Shown piece after piece: positions 1-10,438 of a DNA stretch of 64,000 nucleotides (position 1 is the first letter of the stretch; each line of letters opens with the position of its first letter). The notes beneath the pieces were generated by a model. That model was not told the DNA's origin, did not search any database, and saw only the letters and a list, made by a program, of their open reading frames with translations. The stretch spans positions 1-64,000 of the forward strand of contig JABXIQ010000027.1 in assembly GCA_013373015.1 (NCBI GenBank), in the 5' to 3' direction. Position numbers and translations under genes: made by a program. This DNA comes from Kangiellaceae bacterium (GTDB lineage Bacteria > Pseudomonadota > Gammaproteobacteria > Enterobacterales > Kangiellaceae).

Positions 1-2
1 AA

Positions 3-236
3 TGGTGTGGTCCTTGTAAAATGATCGCGCCAATTTTAGACGAAATCGCTGAAGCCTATGACGGTAAAGTGAAAATTGCGAAGTTAAATATTGACGAAAA
101 TAACGAAACACCACCAAAATACGGTATTCGTGGTATTCCAACATTGATGTTATTCAAAGGCGGTAATATCGAAGCGACCAAAGTAGGCGCTTTATCAAAA
201 TCACAATTAATGGCGTTTATCGATAGTAATTTATAA
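3..236 (+). CDS. trxA: Thioredoxin, C-terminal part (5' truncated by window edge)
   Basis: Frame reads [17 protein letters not shown]...[19 protein letters not shown] active site at the window edge. Confidence 0.95.
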   Translation, partial: WCGPCKMIAPILDEIAEAYDGKVKIAKLNIDENNETPPKYGIRGIPTLMLFKGGNIEATKVGALSKSQLMAFIDSNL

Positions 237-259
237 TTAACGCTATGAATGGTAGTTTT

Positions 260-284
260 AAGGAGGCTTCGGTCTCCTTTTTTC
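260..284 (+). terminator. Rho-independent terminator after trxA
   Basis: AAGGAGGC-TTCG-GTCTCCTT stem with C(UUCG)G tetraloop followed by T-run. Confidence 0.85.
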
Positions 285-509
285 GTTATATGGGTTTATT
301 TAATGTTGTGCTTAAGTTTGTCCTTTGATTCAGATCAATCGAAACACTAGACATCAATAATAACTAATGCTACATTGACCTTGCTAATAATAAGCTTATC
401 TAAAGCCTTTGGGCAATTTCCGTTTTATTTATCCAACTAAACCGTTCATAGGACGTTTTTTAATCAATACGCTGTGCAAGCGTTTAACAACCTTTCAAAT
501 GTACAAGTT

Positions 510-1766
510 ATGAATCTCACTGAATTAAAGCAAAAATCGGCTCAAGAACTCTCTGAAATGGCCAAAGCGGTCGGTCTTGATCACATGGCGCGTATGCGCA
601 AGCAAGATATTATTTTTGGCCTATTGAAAAATCATGCCAAAAGTGGCGAAGACATTTTTGGTGGCGGAGTTTTGGAAATCTTGCCAGATGGTTTCGGTTT
701 CTTACGCTCGGCAGAAGGCTCATATTTAGCGGGTCCTGATGATATTTATGTCTCACCAAGCCAGATCCGCCGCTTTAATTTACGTACGGGTGATACCATT
801 TTTGGTAAAATTCGCCCGCCAAAAGATGGCGAACGCTATTTCGCCATGCTCAAAGTTAATGAAATTAACTATGACAGCCCAGAGAATTCGCGTAACAAAC
901 TATTATTTGAAAACTTAACACCGCTGCACCCCGACGAGCGTATGCGCATGGAGCGCGGTAATGGCTCAACCGAAGACATTACTGCTCGTGTGATTGATTT
1001 AGCTTCGCCTGTGGGTAAAGGTCAGCGTGCTTTGATTGTCTCGCCGCCAAAAGCTGGTAAAACCATGATGTTGCAGAACATCGCCCAATCCATCACCAAC
1101 AATCATCCAGAATGTATGGTGATTGTATTGTTGATTGATGAGCGTCCAGAGGAAGTTACCGAAATGCAGCGCTCGGTTAAAGGTGAAGTGGTTGCTTCAA
1201 CCTTCGATGAGCCGGCAGCGCGTCACGTGCAAGTAGCCGAAATGGTGATTGAAAAAGCCAAACGTCTTGTTGAGCATAAAAAAGATGTGGTGATTTTATT
1301 AGACTCCATCACTCGTCTAGCTCGCGCGTATAACACAGTTGTTCCCTCTTCTGGCAAAGTTTTAACGGGTGGTGTGGATGCAAACGCCTTACAACGTCCA
1401 AAGCGCTTCTTTGGTGCGGCACGTAATATTGAAGAAGGCGGTAGTTTAACCATTATTGCAACTGCGTTAGTAGATACCGGCTCAAAAATGGATGAAGTCA
1501 TCTACGAAGAATTCAAAGGCACAGGTAATATGGAATTACACCTGTCGCGTAAGATTGCTGAAAAGCGTGTGTTCCCTGCGATTGATTTCAACCGCTCAGG
1601 TTCGCGTAAAGAAGATTTACTTACTGCACCAGACGAGCTGCAAAAGATGTGGATCTTGCGCAAAATTCTACATCCAATGGATGAATTAGATGCAATCGAA
1701 TTCTTGATTGATAAGATGGCGATGACGAAGACGAATGATGAGTTCTTCGACGCCATGAAAAGATAA
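510..1766 (+). CDS. rho: Transcription termination factor Rho (start at MNLTELKQK rather than the upstream GTG at 474)
   Basis: [19 protein letters not shown], Walker [39 protein letters not shown]. Confidence 0.97.
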   Translation: MNLTELKQKSAQELSEMAKAVGLDHMARMRKQDIIFGLLKNHAKSGEDIFGGGVLEILPDGFGFLRSAEGSYLAGPDDIYVSPSQIRRFNLRTGDTIFGKIRPPKDGERYFAMLKVNEINYDSPENSRNKLLFENLTPLHPDERMRMERGNGSTEDITARVIDLASPVGKGQRALIVSPPKAGKTMMLQNIAQSITNNHPECMVIVLLIDERPEEVTEMQRSVKGEVVASTFDEPAARHVQVAEMVIEKAKRLVEHKKDVVILLDSITRLARAYNTVVPSSGKVLTGGVDANALQRPKRFFGAARNIEEGGSLTIIATALVDTGSKMDEVIYEEFKGTGNMELHLSRKIAEKRVFPAIDFNRSGSRKEDLLTAPDELQKMWILRKILHPMDELDAIEFLIDKMAMTKTNDEFFDAMKR

Positions 1767-1798
1767 AGTCTAAAATATCTTTTTAGCAGCTTACTTTG

Positions 1799-1875
1799 TT
1801 AGTTTCTTGCTCAATCGGTCGTGTATTTTAATACACGCCTTCTTTGTGCGAGAAACTGCCTCGCAAGAACACTAA
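1799..1875. other. Structured intergenic element with nested and alternative hairpins
   Basis: CGTGTATT-TT-AATACACG (1820-1837); AGTTTCTTGC (1801-1810) can pair with GCGAGAAACT (1848-1857) or, as TTAGTTTCTTGC (1799-1810), with GCAAGAACACTAA (1863-1875). Confidence 0.5.
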
Positions 1876-1943
1876 AAATTTACTTTTATACTATTATTTT
1901 TTTATCTGGTTAGGCCTCGCCTAGAAAGAAAAATCTTAATTTA

Positions 1944-2105
1944 ATGAATAGATTAGTTAAGTTCTTTTTAATTCCAGTATCTCAAATCATTGCTGCTATG
2001 TGTGCATTGACCTTATCAGGCCAAATAGCTGCCATCTATATGCTTCAACTAATCAAGTCCAAGAAGGGCAGCCCATGTTTATGGACCTTCTTGCCCCTAA
2101 TTTAG
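1944..2105 (+). CDS. Putative small membrane protein (53 aa), overlapping ORF
   Basis: ATG frame MNRLVKFFLIPVSQIIAAMCALTLSGQIAAIYMLQLIKSKKGSPCLWTFLPLI; hydrophobic; below the ORF-track size cutoff. Confidence 0.35.
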   Translation: MNRLVKFFLIPVSQIIAAMCALTLSGQIAAIYMLQLIKSKKGSPCLWTFLPLI

Positions 2106-2212
2106 AAGATACAATTTTTCGCTCACTAGTTATGTTTGTTATATTTATAGTAACAGCATTAATTGCCTATAAAGGTAAAAAGCATTTAAGCAACCTTAAT
2201 CCCAAAATATGA
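2075..2212 (+). CDS. Putative small membrane protein (45 aa), or 3' part of a frameshifted gene
   Basis: MFMDLLAPNLEDTIFRSLVMFVIFIVTALIAYKGKKHLSNLNPKI; one TM helix; purine-rich aagaaggg upstream. Confidence 0.4.
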   Translation: MFMDLLAPNLEDTIFRSLVMFVIFIVTALIAYKGKKHLSNLNPKI

Positions 2213-2436
2213 AAACCTACGTTTATGCAAAGAACTAGGTGATTTTATCATTAAGCTTTGTTCGTTGGACGCGTTAATTGGCTTGTTTCTAAAATTAGAA
2301 GCAATGATAAAAATAATGGTAGCTTGAATCAAACTTACTTAACTTTACATGGATTTACTTAATTAAAAGCAAAAAGAAGTTCATTGTCTGGCATACTTCT
2401 TACCAATCATCTAGAGAATACAATAAGGAGTCATGG

Positions 2437-3990
2437 ATGAAAGCAATCATTGCTATCATTTTATTGTGTACAATTCTGCCTCTTTCTTCAAAAGAAGAAA
2501 AAGCTGCAGAATCTATACCTGAATTTCTGACAGTGCAGCAAAAGAATCACTTCTATGAATTAATGGTGCAGGAAATCGAACGTATTGATGCGGAAATAAT
2601 TGAAACTCGTAATCATGCTAAATCGGTTAAATGGAATGATTTTACACAGCATTACAGGAAGTTATTTGAGAAAGCTACTAGTTGGAAAGAGTTATATCAG
2701 GCCTTTCAACATTTTTCACAGGGATTAGTAAACTTACATACTCGCACCAAGTTTTTGGCCTATAAGCCGCAAAAGAAAACAAAAAACAATTGGCTCAATG
2801 ATAAAGTATTATTTGAATACCCAGCCAATAAATATTATTTGGCATCTAATAAATTCGAAATTACCCATTTGAATCAAACCCCCATTCTTGAGGCGTTTGA
2901 AGAGTTTAGTAATCATCGCTGCCGACATAACAATCAAGCTGGTTGTGTGGATATGTTTAGTGTTTACTTGCAGGCTGGGGCAATAAAAGCTGATGGCAAA
3001 GATATAACTGAATTTACGATAGCTTCACCAGATGGTAAGGTTGAAATCATTTCAGCGGAGTTTAATGCTAAGCCTATTGCTAGTACTGATCCGTTTGCAG
3101 ATAAATACTGTAGTACGCATCAAGGTTATAAAGATTTTGATTTGATATTTTCGGGGAAAAATGTGTGTTTATATCGAAAATTGGAGGTTGCAGTATTGCG
3201 TATACGCAACTTTAAATATCAAGATCAAGATGAGTCAGATATTTATTGTCAAAAACAACAAGGTGCTTTCTGCCAAGATATTCACGGCATATTAGAACAG
3301 TTACATTTGCATAAACCATCCCATCTAATTTTTGATGTGATACAAAATTTTGGTGGCAATGAAAATACAAAATTTTTGGCGGCATTTATGCCAAATAACT
3401 TTCAAGACCTGCCGGTTATGTATAAAAATACAGATGAGATGCACGATGCAACAAAAAGGCGTTGGTTATTGTGGGACAACCCCGCTGGTGAAAAGTGGTA
3501 TCAAGCGGTTAAGGATAATAAGCAAGAGTATTTTCCTATAAGAGGAGATTTCTGTCGAGGAAAGAATGGTTGTCATCTATCACTAATAAAGCCTAATCCA
3601 AAAGCGTATGTGGCTGAAAAGGTATCCATCATGTCTGATTGGATGTGTGTGTCTTCATGTGATGATTTTGTTTGGCGAATGCAGCAGTTTGCTGGTGCCA
3701 AACTTTATGGTATCTCACCAGCGCAAGATGCGACTTATGCAAGAGCGCGAATATTACTTTACTTGGATAAGAAAGGGAAAGTATCAACGGTTGTGACTGG
3801 AGAAAGCTATAATCTTGAGATTGAAGATATGGACTTTCAAATAGCGGCATTAACAATACCTTACTCAAAGACGGTTGACCTAGACGGAAAGTTAAGAAAT
3901 ATTCAGTCCGCGAAGTTAGTGGAAGTCCCTTACGCACTCCATAATCAAGAAAATTATCCGCAAGCTGTGTTGGATCGAATTCTTAATTGA
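2437..3990 (+). CDS. Secreted Cys-rich S41 (C-terminal processing)-like peptidase family protein
   Basis: N-terminal signal-like helix; SHLIFDVIQNFGGNENTKF resembles the S41 D-x-R-x-N-x-G-G strand; DWMCVSSCDDFVWRM at the expected nucleophile region; five Cys pairs. Confidence 0.55.
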   Translation: MKAIIAIILLCTILPLSSKEEKAAESIPEFLTVQQKNHFYELMVQEIERIDAEIIETRNHAKSVKWNDFTQHYRKLFEKATSWKELYQAFQHFSQGLVNLHTRTKFLAYKPQKKTKNNWLNDKVLFEYPANKYYLASNKFEITHLNQTPILEAFEEFSNHRCRHNNQAGCVDMFSVYLQAGAIKADGKDITEFTIASPDGKVEIISAEFNAKPIASTDPFADKYCSTHQGYKDFDLIFSGKNVCLYRKLEVAVLRIRNFKYQDQDESDIYCQKQQGAFCQDIHGILEQLHLHKPSHLIFDVIQNFGGNENTKFLAAFMPNNFQDLPVMYKNTDEMHDATKRRWLLWDNPAGEKWYQAVKDNKQEYFPIRGDFCRGKNGCHLSLIKPNPKAYVAEKVSIMSDWMCVSSCDDFVWRMQQFAGAKLYGISPAQDATYARARILLYLDKKGKVSTVVTGESYNLEIEDMDFQIAALTIPYSKTVDLDGKLRNIQSAKLVEVPYALHNQENYPQAVLDRILN

Positions 3991-4008
3991 AGTTAATAGA
4001 GTTAAATG

Positions 4009-4034
4009 AAGTCCTCTACCGAGGACTTTTTTTG
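4009..4034 (+). terminator. Rho-independent terminator
   Basis: AAGTCCTC-TACC-GAGGACTT followed by T-run. Confidence 0.85.
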
Positions 4035-4099
4035 TTTTGCGTATCTTTTAATAGTTAATTTAGTTAACATATCAACAGAAATAAACCTCTTGAAGATAT

Positions 4100-5584
4100 A
4101 TGCAATACAAAGATTTACGAGATTTCATCAATAAACTTGAGTCGATGGGTGAACTAAAACGCGTGTCGTTAGAAGTCGATCCTGTGTTAGAAATGACCGA
4201 AATTTGTGATCGAACCTTGCGTGCGGGTGGTCCGGCGATTCTGTTTGAGAATGTGAAAGGTCATTCTATGCCTGTGCTGGGTAATTTGTTTGGCACGACT
4301 CGCCGTGTAGCTTTGGCAATGGGCAAAGAGGATTTAACGGGTTTGCGCGAGCTTGGCGAATTGTTGGCCTTTTTGAAAGAGCCAAAACCGCCAGAAGGTT
4401 TTAAGGATGCTTGGCAGCAGCTGCCGGTATTTAAGCAAGTGTTAAACATGGCGCCCAAAGTGGTCAAAAAAGCACCTTGCCAACAAATTGTTCTAGAAGG
4501 CGATGATGTGGATTTGTCGCGGATCCCCGTACAAACATGTTGGCCAGAAGATGCTGCGCCTTTGATGACTTGGGGTTTGACGGTTACCAAAGGTCCGCAT
4601 AAAACACGTCAGAATTTAGGCATTTATCGCCAACAAGTTATTGCTAAAAACAAGTTAATCATGCGCTGGTTGGCGCATCGTGGAGGGGCTTTAGATTTTA
4701 GAGAGTGGTGCGAAAAGCATCCTGGTGAGCGCTTCCCAGTATCAGTAGCTTTTGGTGCTGATCCAGCAACTATTTTAGGGGCTGTAACCCCTGTTCCAGA
4801 TACTTTGAGTGAGTATGCTTTTGCGGGTTTATTGCGCGGCGAAAAAACCGAAATGGTTAAGTCTATTGGAAATGATTTACAGGTACCTGCTCAGTCTGAA
4901 ATTGTGTTAGAAGGTTACATTGAGCCTGATGAAATGGCCGATGAAGGACCTTATGGTGATCATACCGGCTATTACAATGAAGTGGACTCTTTCCCGGTAT
5001 TTACTGTTGAGCGCATAACTATGCGCGAAAATCCAATCTATCATTCCACTTATACTGGTCGTCCGCCCGATGAGCCTGCTATTTTAGGCGAAGCATTGAA
5101 TGAGGTTTTTGTACCTATTTTACAGAAACAATTTCCAGAGATTGTCGATTTTTATTTGCCGCCAGAAGGTTGCTCTTACCGATTGGCGGTTGTTTCAATG
5201 AAGAAGCAATACGCGGGTCATGCTAAGCGTGTAATGATGGGTGTTTGGTCATTTTTACGTCAGTTTATGTACACTAAGTTTGTGATTGTGGTGGATGATG
5301 ATGTAAACACTCGTGACTGGAAAGATGTTATTTGGGCATTGACTACACGAGTAGATCCAACTCGTGATTGTACATTGGTGGATAATACTCCGATTGATTA
5401 TTTAGACTTTGCTTCGCCTGTTTCGGGCTTGGGTTCAAAGCTGGGCATTGATGCAACCAATAAATGGCCAAGTGAAACGGATCGAGAATGGGGCAAGCCA
5501 ATTGTTATGGAACAATCGGTGAAAGATAAGGTTGATCAAATTTGGGATCAGCTAGGATTAGAACCAGCAAATGAATCCGAATAG
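4100..5584 (+). CDS. ubiD: 4-hydroxy-3-polyprenylbenzoate decarboxylase UbiD
   Basis: [80 protein letters not shown]. Confidence 0.95.
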   Translation: MQYKDLRDFINKLESMGELKRVSLEVDPVLEMTEICDRTLRAGGPAILFENVKGHSMPVLGNLFGTTRRVALAMGKEDLTGLRELGELLAFLKEPKPPEGFKDAWQQLPVFKQVLNMAPKVVKKAPCQQIVLEGDDVDLSRIPVQTCWPEDAAPLMTWGLTVTKGPHKTRQNLGIYRQQVIAKNKLIMRWLAHRGGALDFREWCEKHPGERFPVSVAFGADPATILGAVTPVPDTLSEYAFAGLLRGEKTEMVKSIGNDLQVPAQSEIVLEGYIEPDEMADEGPYGDHTGYYNEVDSFPVFTVERITMRENPIYHSTYTGRPPDEPAILGEALNEVFVPILQKQFPEIVDFYLPPEGCSYRLAVVSMKKQYAGHAKRVMMGVWSFLRQFMYTKFVIVVDDDVNTRDWKDVIWALTTRVDPTRDCTLVDNTPIDYLDFASPVSGLGSKLGIDATNKWPSETDREWGKPIVMEQSVKDKVDQIWDQLGLEPANESE

Positions 5585-5592
5585 GATATTGT

Positions 5593-6333
5593 ATGACACA
5601 ACAGAACCAAGAAGCCCAATTTGTTGATTGTGAAGTGAGTCTAGTTCGTCGTATTGGACGTGATGTGTATTGGGTGCAATTAGAACCGCTGAATAGCGAA
5701 TTACCTCGATATCAAGCAGGCCAGTACCTAATGCTTGAACTTGAAGATGGCTCTATGTGCCCTTTTTCCATTGCCAGTTCACCATTACAAGATGCTCTAG
5801 AGTTACATATTCGTCGTTTACCAGGACATGATGCCGCTGATAAAATTGTTAGCCAGATCAAGCATCGAAACCATGTGCGAGTTCAGTTGCCATTTGGCGA
5901 GTGTACGTTAACCGATTCGCAGCGCCCAGCAGTATTCATTGCCGGAGGTACGGGCTTCTCCCCTTTCCATTCGATTATAAAAACAGCTTTGATGAATGGA
6001 GATCAGCGCCAATTAATTTTATATTGGGGTGCGCAAACTTCTCCTGATCTCTATTTGTTAGAAGAGCCAACTGAGTGGGCAGAACAATGTGAAAACTTCA
6101 CTTTTGTTCCTGTGCTATCAGGTCTAGATGAGCAATGGCAAGGACGCAAGGGTTTTGTACATCATTCCTTTATGCTGGATTACAATGATTTAAGTGATAT
6201 GGATATTTATATTGGTGGATCAGAACCTATGGTGATGTCGGTTTATCAGGATTTATTGGATAGAGGTGTTGAGCCCCAATCGATTCACTCTGATATTTTG
6301 AATATCAAGCGTCAATTGGGGAAGTTGGAATAG
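5593..6333 (+). CDS. fre: NAD(P)H-flavin reductase
   Basis: YQAGQYLMLELEDG, PFSIASSP, FIAGGTGFSPFHSII; downstream of ubiD. Confidence 0.88.
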   Translation: MTQQNQEAQFVDCEVSLVRRIGRDVYWVQLEPLNSELPRYQAGQYLMLELEDGSMCPFSIASSPLQDALELHIRRLPGHDAADKIVSQIKHRNHVRVQLPFGECTLTDSQRPAVFIAGGTGFSPFHSIIKTALMNGDQRQLILYWGAQTSPDLYLLEEPTEWAEQCENFTFVPVLSGLDEQWQGRKGFVHHSFMLDYNDLSDMDIYIGGSEPMVMSVYQDLLDRGVEPQSIHSDILNIKRQLGKLE

Positions 6334-6339
6334 TTAAGA

Positions 6340-6795
6340 TTATCTTATTTTAGCTAAGGTGCCTTTTATAGCGGTGCCTGCCATAAGAGTTCCTGCACCG
6401 CATTCAAAGCGGTTGTTATCCGAAACTTCTTTATTGCGGTAATTGCTTTTGATATTGATTACCGCATTTGCACCCGCTTGCTTTGCTCGAGCTTGAAGAG
6501 CTTTCATTGCTCCTAAAAAAGCCCACTCGCAAGCTTCGGCATCTGTTTTATTAAAGGCATTTGTTTTCTTATTCGATTGTACTGGTCCCATTTTTTCTAA
6601 TACTTCAGGGTGTTCACTATCACCAAAATAGAAGCTAACGGAACCATCTAATATGCCTTCGCTTAATCCTCGCTCAATGGCAGCATGAGCATCGTACATA
6701 TTTTTGTCATCGCGGGCTTCGCAATTAAATGAAAAGAGTGCGATACAAAGAGTTGTAAATAATATTTTTTTCATTGCTATTTCCTTATTTAACAC
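6340..6795 (-). CDS. Small secreted protein at the end of the APE cluster (often annotated excinuclease-ATPase-subunit-like)
   Basis: Signal peptide MKKILFTTLCIALFSFNCEA; ...ARAKQAGANAVINIKSNYRN; likely start at MKKIL. Confidence 0.6.
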   Translation of the reverse strand: MLNKEIAMKKILFTTLCIALFSFNCEARDDKNMYDAHAAIERGLSEGILDGSVSFYFGDSEHPEVLEKMGPVQSNKKTNAFNKTDAEACEWAFLGAMKALQARAKQAGANAVINIKSNYRNKEVSDNNRFECGAGTLMAGTAIKGTLAKIR

Positions 6796-8011
6796 GTTTA
6801 AAAATTAATGATGTATTGATGCCACCAAAAGCGAAGTTATTGCTCATAATGTATTGGTGGTTCATTTGACGATCATTTTCAGTAATATAATCTAAATCAC
6901 CACAATCTGGATCAAGGTCGTCTAAGTTTGTGGTTGGTGCGTACCAGTTGTTATTCATCATCTCGATAGATAGCCAAGCTTCTATTGCACCGCAAGCACC
7001 TAAAGTATGGCCAAAGTAGCTTTTCAGAGAGCTGATTGGAACACGACGATTGAATACCGAACGGGTTGCATTTGTTTCTGCAATATCACCTCGATCAGTA
7101 GCTGTGCCATGGGCGCTTATATAGCCGATTTTATCGGGTGATAATTGTGCATCTTTGAGTGCTAGCTGCATGGCTATAGCCATGGTTTCTTGTTTAGGTT
7201 GGGTAACGTGCGCACCATCAGAATTACAGCCGAAACCAACGATTTCTGCTAGAATTTTCGCTCCACGCGCTTTGGCATGTTCATATTCTTCTAAAATTAG
7301 AGTTCCAGCGCCTTCTCCTACAACCAGTCCGTCGCGATTTTTATCGAAGGGTCGAGGTGTTAATTCAGGGTTGTCATTTTTAGTTGAAGTGGCAAATAAA
7401 GAGTCAAAAACTGCACTTTGACTTATACACAGCTCTTCTGCGCCACCAGCAATCATAATATCTTGTTGTCCGTATTTTATGGCTTCATAGGCATAACCAA
7501 TACCTTGACTGCCTGATGTGCAGGCGCTACTGGTTGGAATGATGCGTCCCTTGGTGCCAAAGAAAACACCCATATTTACCGGTGCGGTATGGCTCATCAT
7601 TTCAACATAGGAGGTTGAAGTAAATCCTTTCATATCACCACCACCAATTAAGTTGCCAAAAACGGGGATGGTGCTGGTACTGCCAGAAGAAGATCCATAA
7701 GAAATACCCGTTGTACCATTGGTTAAACTTTCTTGGTTGATCAAGCCTGCTTGTTCAAGCGCTTGCTGGGTTGCACAGGTGGCTAATAAAGACACGCGTC
7801 CCATACTGCGGGTTTTTTTGCGTGGGAACTTAGGCATTTGATAATCAACAATTGGCGCGGCTAAGCTGGTACGTAGGCCTTCGCAGGCTTCCCATCGCGG
7901 CATGATTTTGACTGCGTTTTGCTTTGTCATCAACGCTTGTTGGATTTGTGGCCAATTGTCACCTAGAGAGGTGATCCCCGACATTCCTGTAACTACTACT
8001 CTTCTACTCAT
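6785..8011 (-). CDS. apeR: Beta-ketoacyl-ACP synthase (ApeR-like by position)
   Basis: C-H-H triad: SSACTSGSQGIG, SAHGTATDRGD, SYFGHTLGACGA. Confidence 0.85.
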   Translation of the reverse strand: MSRRVVVTGMSGITSLGDNWPQIQQALMTKQNAVKIMPRWEACEGLRTSLAAPIVDYQMPKFPRKKTRSMGRVSLLATCATQQALEQAGLINQESLTNGTTGISYGSSSGSTSTIPVFGNLIGGGDMKGFTSTSYVEMMSHTAPVNMGVFFGTKGRIIPTSSACTSGSQGIGYAYEAIKYGQQDIMIAGGAEELCISQSAVFDSLFATSTKNDNPELTPRPFDKNRDGLVVGEGAGTLILEEYEHAKARGAKILAEIVGFGCNSDGAHVTQPKQETMAIAMQLALKDAQLSPDKIGYISAHGTATDRGDIAETNATRSVFNRRVPISSLKSYFGHTLGACGAIEAWLSIEMMNNNWYAPTTNLDDLDPDCGDLDYITENDRQMNHQYIMSNNFAFGGINTSLIFKRVK

Positions 8012-8019
8012 AACTGTGT

Positions 8020-8748
8020 TTATGCCATACCACCATTTACAGAGATCACTTGGCGAGTCAAATAACCCGCATTATCAGAAAATAAATAACTGACTAAGCT
8101 CGCAACTTCTTCAGTTGTACCCATGCGGCGGGCAGGAATAACTTTCATTGCTTCATTGACCAATTCATCATGTACCATATCGGTTTCAATTAGACCAGGA
8201 GCAACACAGTTAACGGTGATCTTACGACGAGCAACTTCAACTGCGAGTGCTTTAGTTGCACCGATTAATCCAGCTTTTGACGCACTGTAATTCACTTGGC
8301 CACGGTTGCCAAGTACACCCGAAACAGATGACATGGCCACAATACGGCCGCCCTTTTTTGCTCGGATCATCGGCATAATCAGTGGATGAACCACATTATA
8401 AAAGCCATCTAGGTTAGTATGGATAACATCGTCCCAGTCGCTCTCTGTGATTGCTGGAAATGCATTGTCACGAGTAATTCCAGCATTACAAACCACACCA
8501 TAATAGGCGCCATTTTGCTCAATATCTTGTTCAATAGCTAGTTTGACTTGACTGCGATTGGCAATATCGAATTGCAATAAGCTAGCGCTTTGTCCAAGTT
8601 GCTGGATTTGTTCTATAGTTTCTTGGGCTTGCTCAACACCTGAGCGACAATGAACAACAATATCAAATCCATCTTTGGCCAAATTTAAAGCAATTTGCTT
8701 GCCGATTCCACGGCTTGAGCCAGTAACTAAAACTCTTCTACTATTCAT
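8020..8748 (-). CDS. apeQ: 3-ketoacyl-ACP reductase, FabG-like SDR (ApeQ-like)
   Basis: RRVLVTGSSRGIGKQIA; NAGITRD; YSASKAG; APGLIETDM. Confidence 0.9.
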   Translation of the reverse strand: MNSRRVLVTGSSRGIGKQIALNLAKDGFDIVVHCRSGVEQAQETIEQIQQLGQSASLLQFDIANRSQVKLAIEQDIEQNGAYYGVVCNAGITRDNAFPAITESDWDDVIHTNLDGFYNVVHPLIMPMIRAKKGGRIVAMSSVSGVLGNRGQVNYSASKAGLIGATKALAVEVARRKITVNCVAPGLIETDMVHDELVNEAMKVIPARRMGTTEEVASLVSYLFSDNAGYLTRQVISVNGGMA

Positions 8749-8784
8749 GGTTGTTATAAAATCTCATTGGTTAATGAGGACTTT

Positions 8785-9249
8785 CTATCCTCGCATGACG
8801 TCATTTTTATTATCAGTTTCAAACACATTCAACTTGGCTTGAGCAAATATGGCATCTTGTTGATAAATGGAACAATCAAAGCTCGCCAAACCAGAGTCAT
8901 CTAAATATAACTGTTGAACCTTAATATTGTAGGTTTCGTTGACCGTTAAAAACGGTTGTTGAATGTGATATTTACGGGTTCCTAGTAAAAAACCAAGCTT
9001 AACTTCTTGGCCTTGGCTTTTAGCACGAATTCCAGCTAACGCAGCAATAGCTTGAGCCATATATTCAATGGCAACCCAACTCGCTACTCCTTGATGCTGA
9101 GAATCGAAAAAATAAGTGTCTGGCTTAATGGTAATCTGTGCCTCAAGCCAATCATCGCCGTATCCTAAAATATTATCCACAAGAACCATTGGTGGTGAGT
9201 GCGGAATTAACTCTTCAAATGGCATTTGTTTGAAATCAATCTTAGTCAT
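8785..9249 (-). CDS. apeP: Hotdog-fold 3-hydroxyacyl-ACP dehydratase (ApeP-like)
   Basis: PFEELIPHSPPMVLVDNILGYGDDWLEA; position in cluster. Confidence 0.85.
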   Translation of the reverse strand: MTKIDFKQMPFEELIPHSPPMVLVDNILGYGDDWLEAQITIKPDTYFFDSQHQGVASWVAIEYMAQAIAALAGIRAKSQGQEVKLGFLLGTRKYHIQQPFLTVNETYNIKVQQLYLDDSGLASFDCSIYQQDAIFAQAKLNVFETDNKNDVMRG

Positions 9250-10438
9250 GGTCGCTTTTACCGATTATTACACTGACATTATTACCACCAAATGCAAAAG
9301 AGTTGCTCATGGCGAAATTTAATTTGCTAGCGTATTGTTGTTTTCCAACTAATGCAACTTCACTAAGCTCTGGATCGACCTGCCCATCATACAAATGAGG
9401 AATAAGTTGTTGTTTTTTATTAAGAGAGCTGAGTAAAAGCCAACAGAAAGCAAGCTCATTAGCGCCAGCCGCTCCTAAAGTATGACCGATAAATGGTTTG
9501 GTAGAGCTGCAAGGCGTTAATGGGGTCAATATTTGTTGGTAAGCATGGCTTTCCATTGAGTCGTTCAGTGGAGTGCCTGTACCATGCAAATTCAAGTAAT
9601 GAATTTCTTTCGCTTCTAGTTGGGCATCATCTAGCGCAGCTCGCATCGCTTGCGCTGCGCCAAAACCTTGAGGATGCGGAGCAGAAATATGATGTGCATC
9701 TGATGACTCGCCTACGCCACAAAGTTGAATTTCACTAGGTTGTTTGCTCATAAAAAATAGAGCCGCACCCTCGCCAATATTAATACCTTGTCGATTAACA
9801 CTAAAAGGATTGGTTATTGATTCTGAGGTTGCTTCAAGTGCGCGAAAGCCGTTAAGGGTCATTTCGCATAAAGAGTCTACACCGCCAACTAATACCAGAT
9901 CGCAAATCCCTGTTTGGATGAGGCTTCTTGCTGAAGCAAAAACTTTTCCGCTAGAAGAACATGCGGTGGAAATAACATAGGCTGGGCCAGAAATCTTTAA
10001 GTATTGCGCCAAGAATTGTGCCGAATCACCTAGCTCTTGCTGCTGGTAATGGTAATCTTGGGGAAGCTCTTGGTTTTGTGCATAATGAGCTAAAGCCTGT
10101 TCACCCTGATCAATACCAGAGGTGCTGGTGCCTAGTACAATCCCTACCCTAGATGCGCCAAACTGCTCAATGGCTTCTATGACTGTTGTCTCAAAGGGCT
10201 GTAAAGCTTTTAGCAGTAATTGATTATTACGGCTGTTGTGTTCGGATAATCCGGCTGGGATAGTCGGCAAAGCCTCTGTGACCGCACCAACCATGAATTT
10301 ATGCCCAAGCTTCTCAGATAGGTACTCGCTCATACTGGAGTTATCGCTATTGAATAACTTATCTAAGATGTTTTGATTATCGCTTCCTAGAGAATTGATC
10401 ATTCCCATGTGGTTGAGATAAACAGGAGTACTATTCAT
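9242..10438 (-). CDS. apeO: Beta-ketoacyl-ACP synthase (ApeO-like by position); start revised to MNSTPVYLNHMG
   Basis: STACSSSGKVF, NLHGTGTPLND, PFIGHTLGAAGA triad; ATG at 10438 overlaps the upstream gene's end (stop 10431-10433). Confidence 0.85.
   Translation of the reverse strand: MNSTPVYLNHMGMINSLGSDNQNILDKLFNSDNSSMSEYLSEKLGHKFMVGAVTEALPTIPAGLSEHNSRNNQLLLKALQPFETTVIEAIEQFGASRVGIVLGTSTSGIDQGEQALAHYAQNQELPQDYHYQQQELGDSAQFLAQYLKISGPAYVISTACSSSGKVFASARSLIQTGICDLVLVGGVDSLCEMTLNGFRALEATSESITNPFSVNRQGINIGEGAALFFMSKQPSEIQLCGVGESSDAHHISAPHPQGFGAAQAMRAALDDAQLEAKEIHYLNLHGTGTPLNDSMESHAYQQILTPLTPCSSTKPFIGHTLGAAGANELAFCWLLLSSLNKKQQLIPHLYDGQVDPELSEVALVGKQQYASKLNFAMSNSFAFGGNNVSVIIGKSDHD

Noticed and set aside
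474-509. GTG-initiated extension of Rho
   Set aside because: Known Rho N-termini begin MNLTELK; ATG at 510 fits.
1223-1501. 92-aa minus-strand ORF
   Set aside because: Antisense to the conserved ATPase core of rho.
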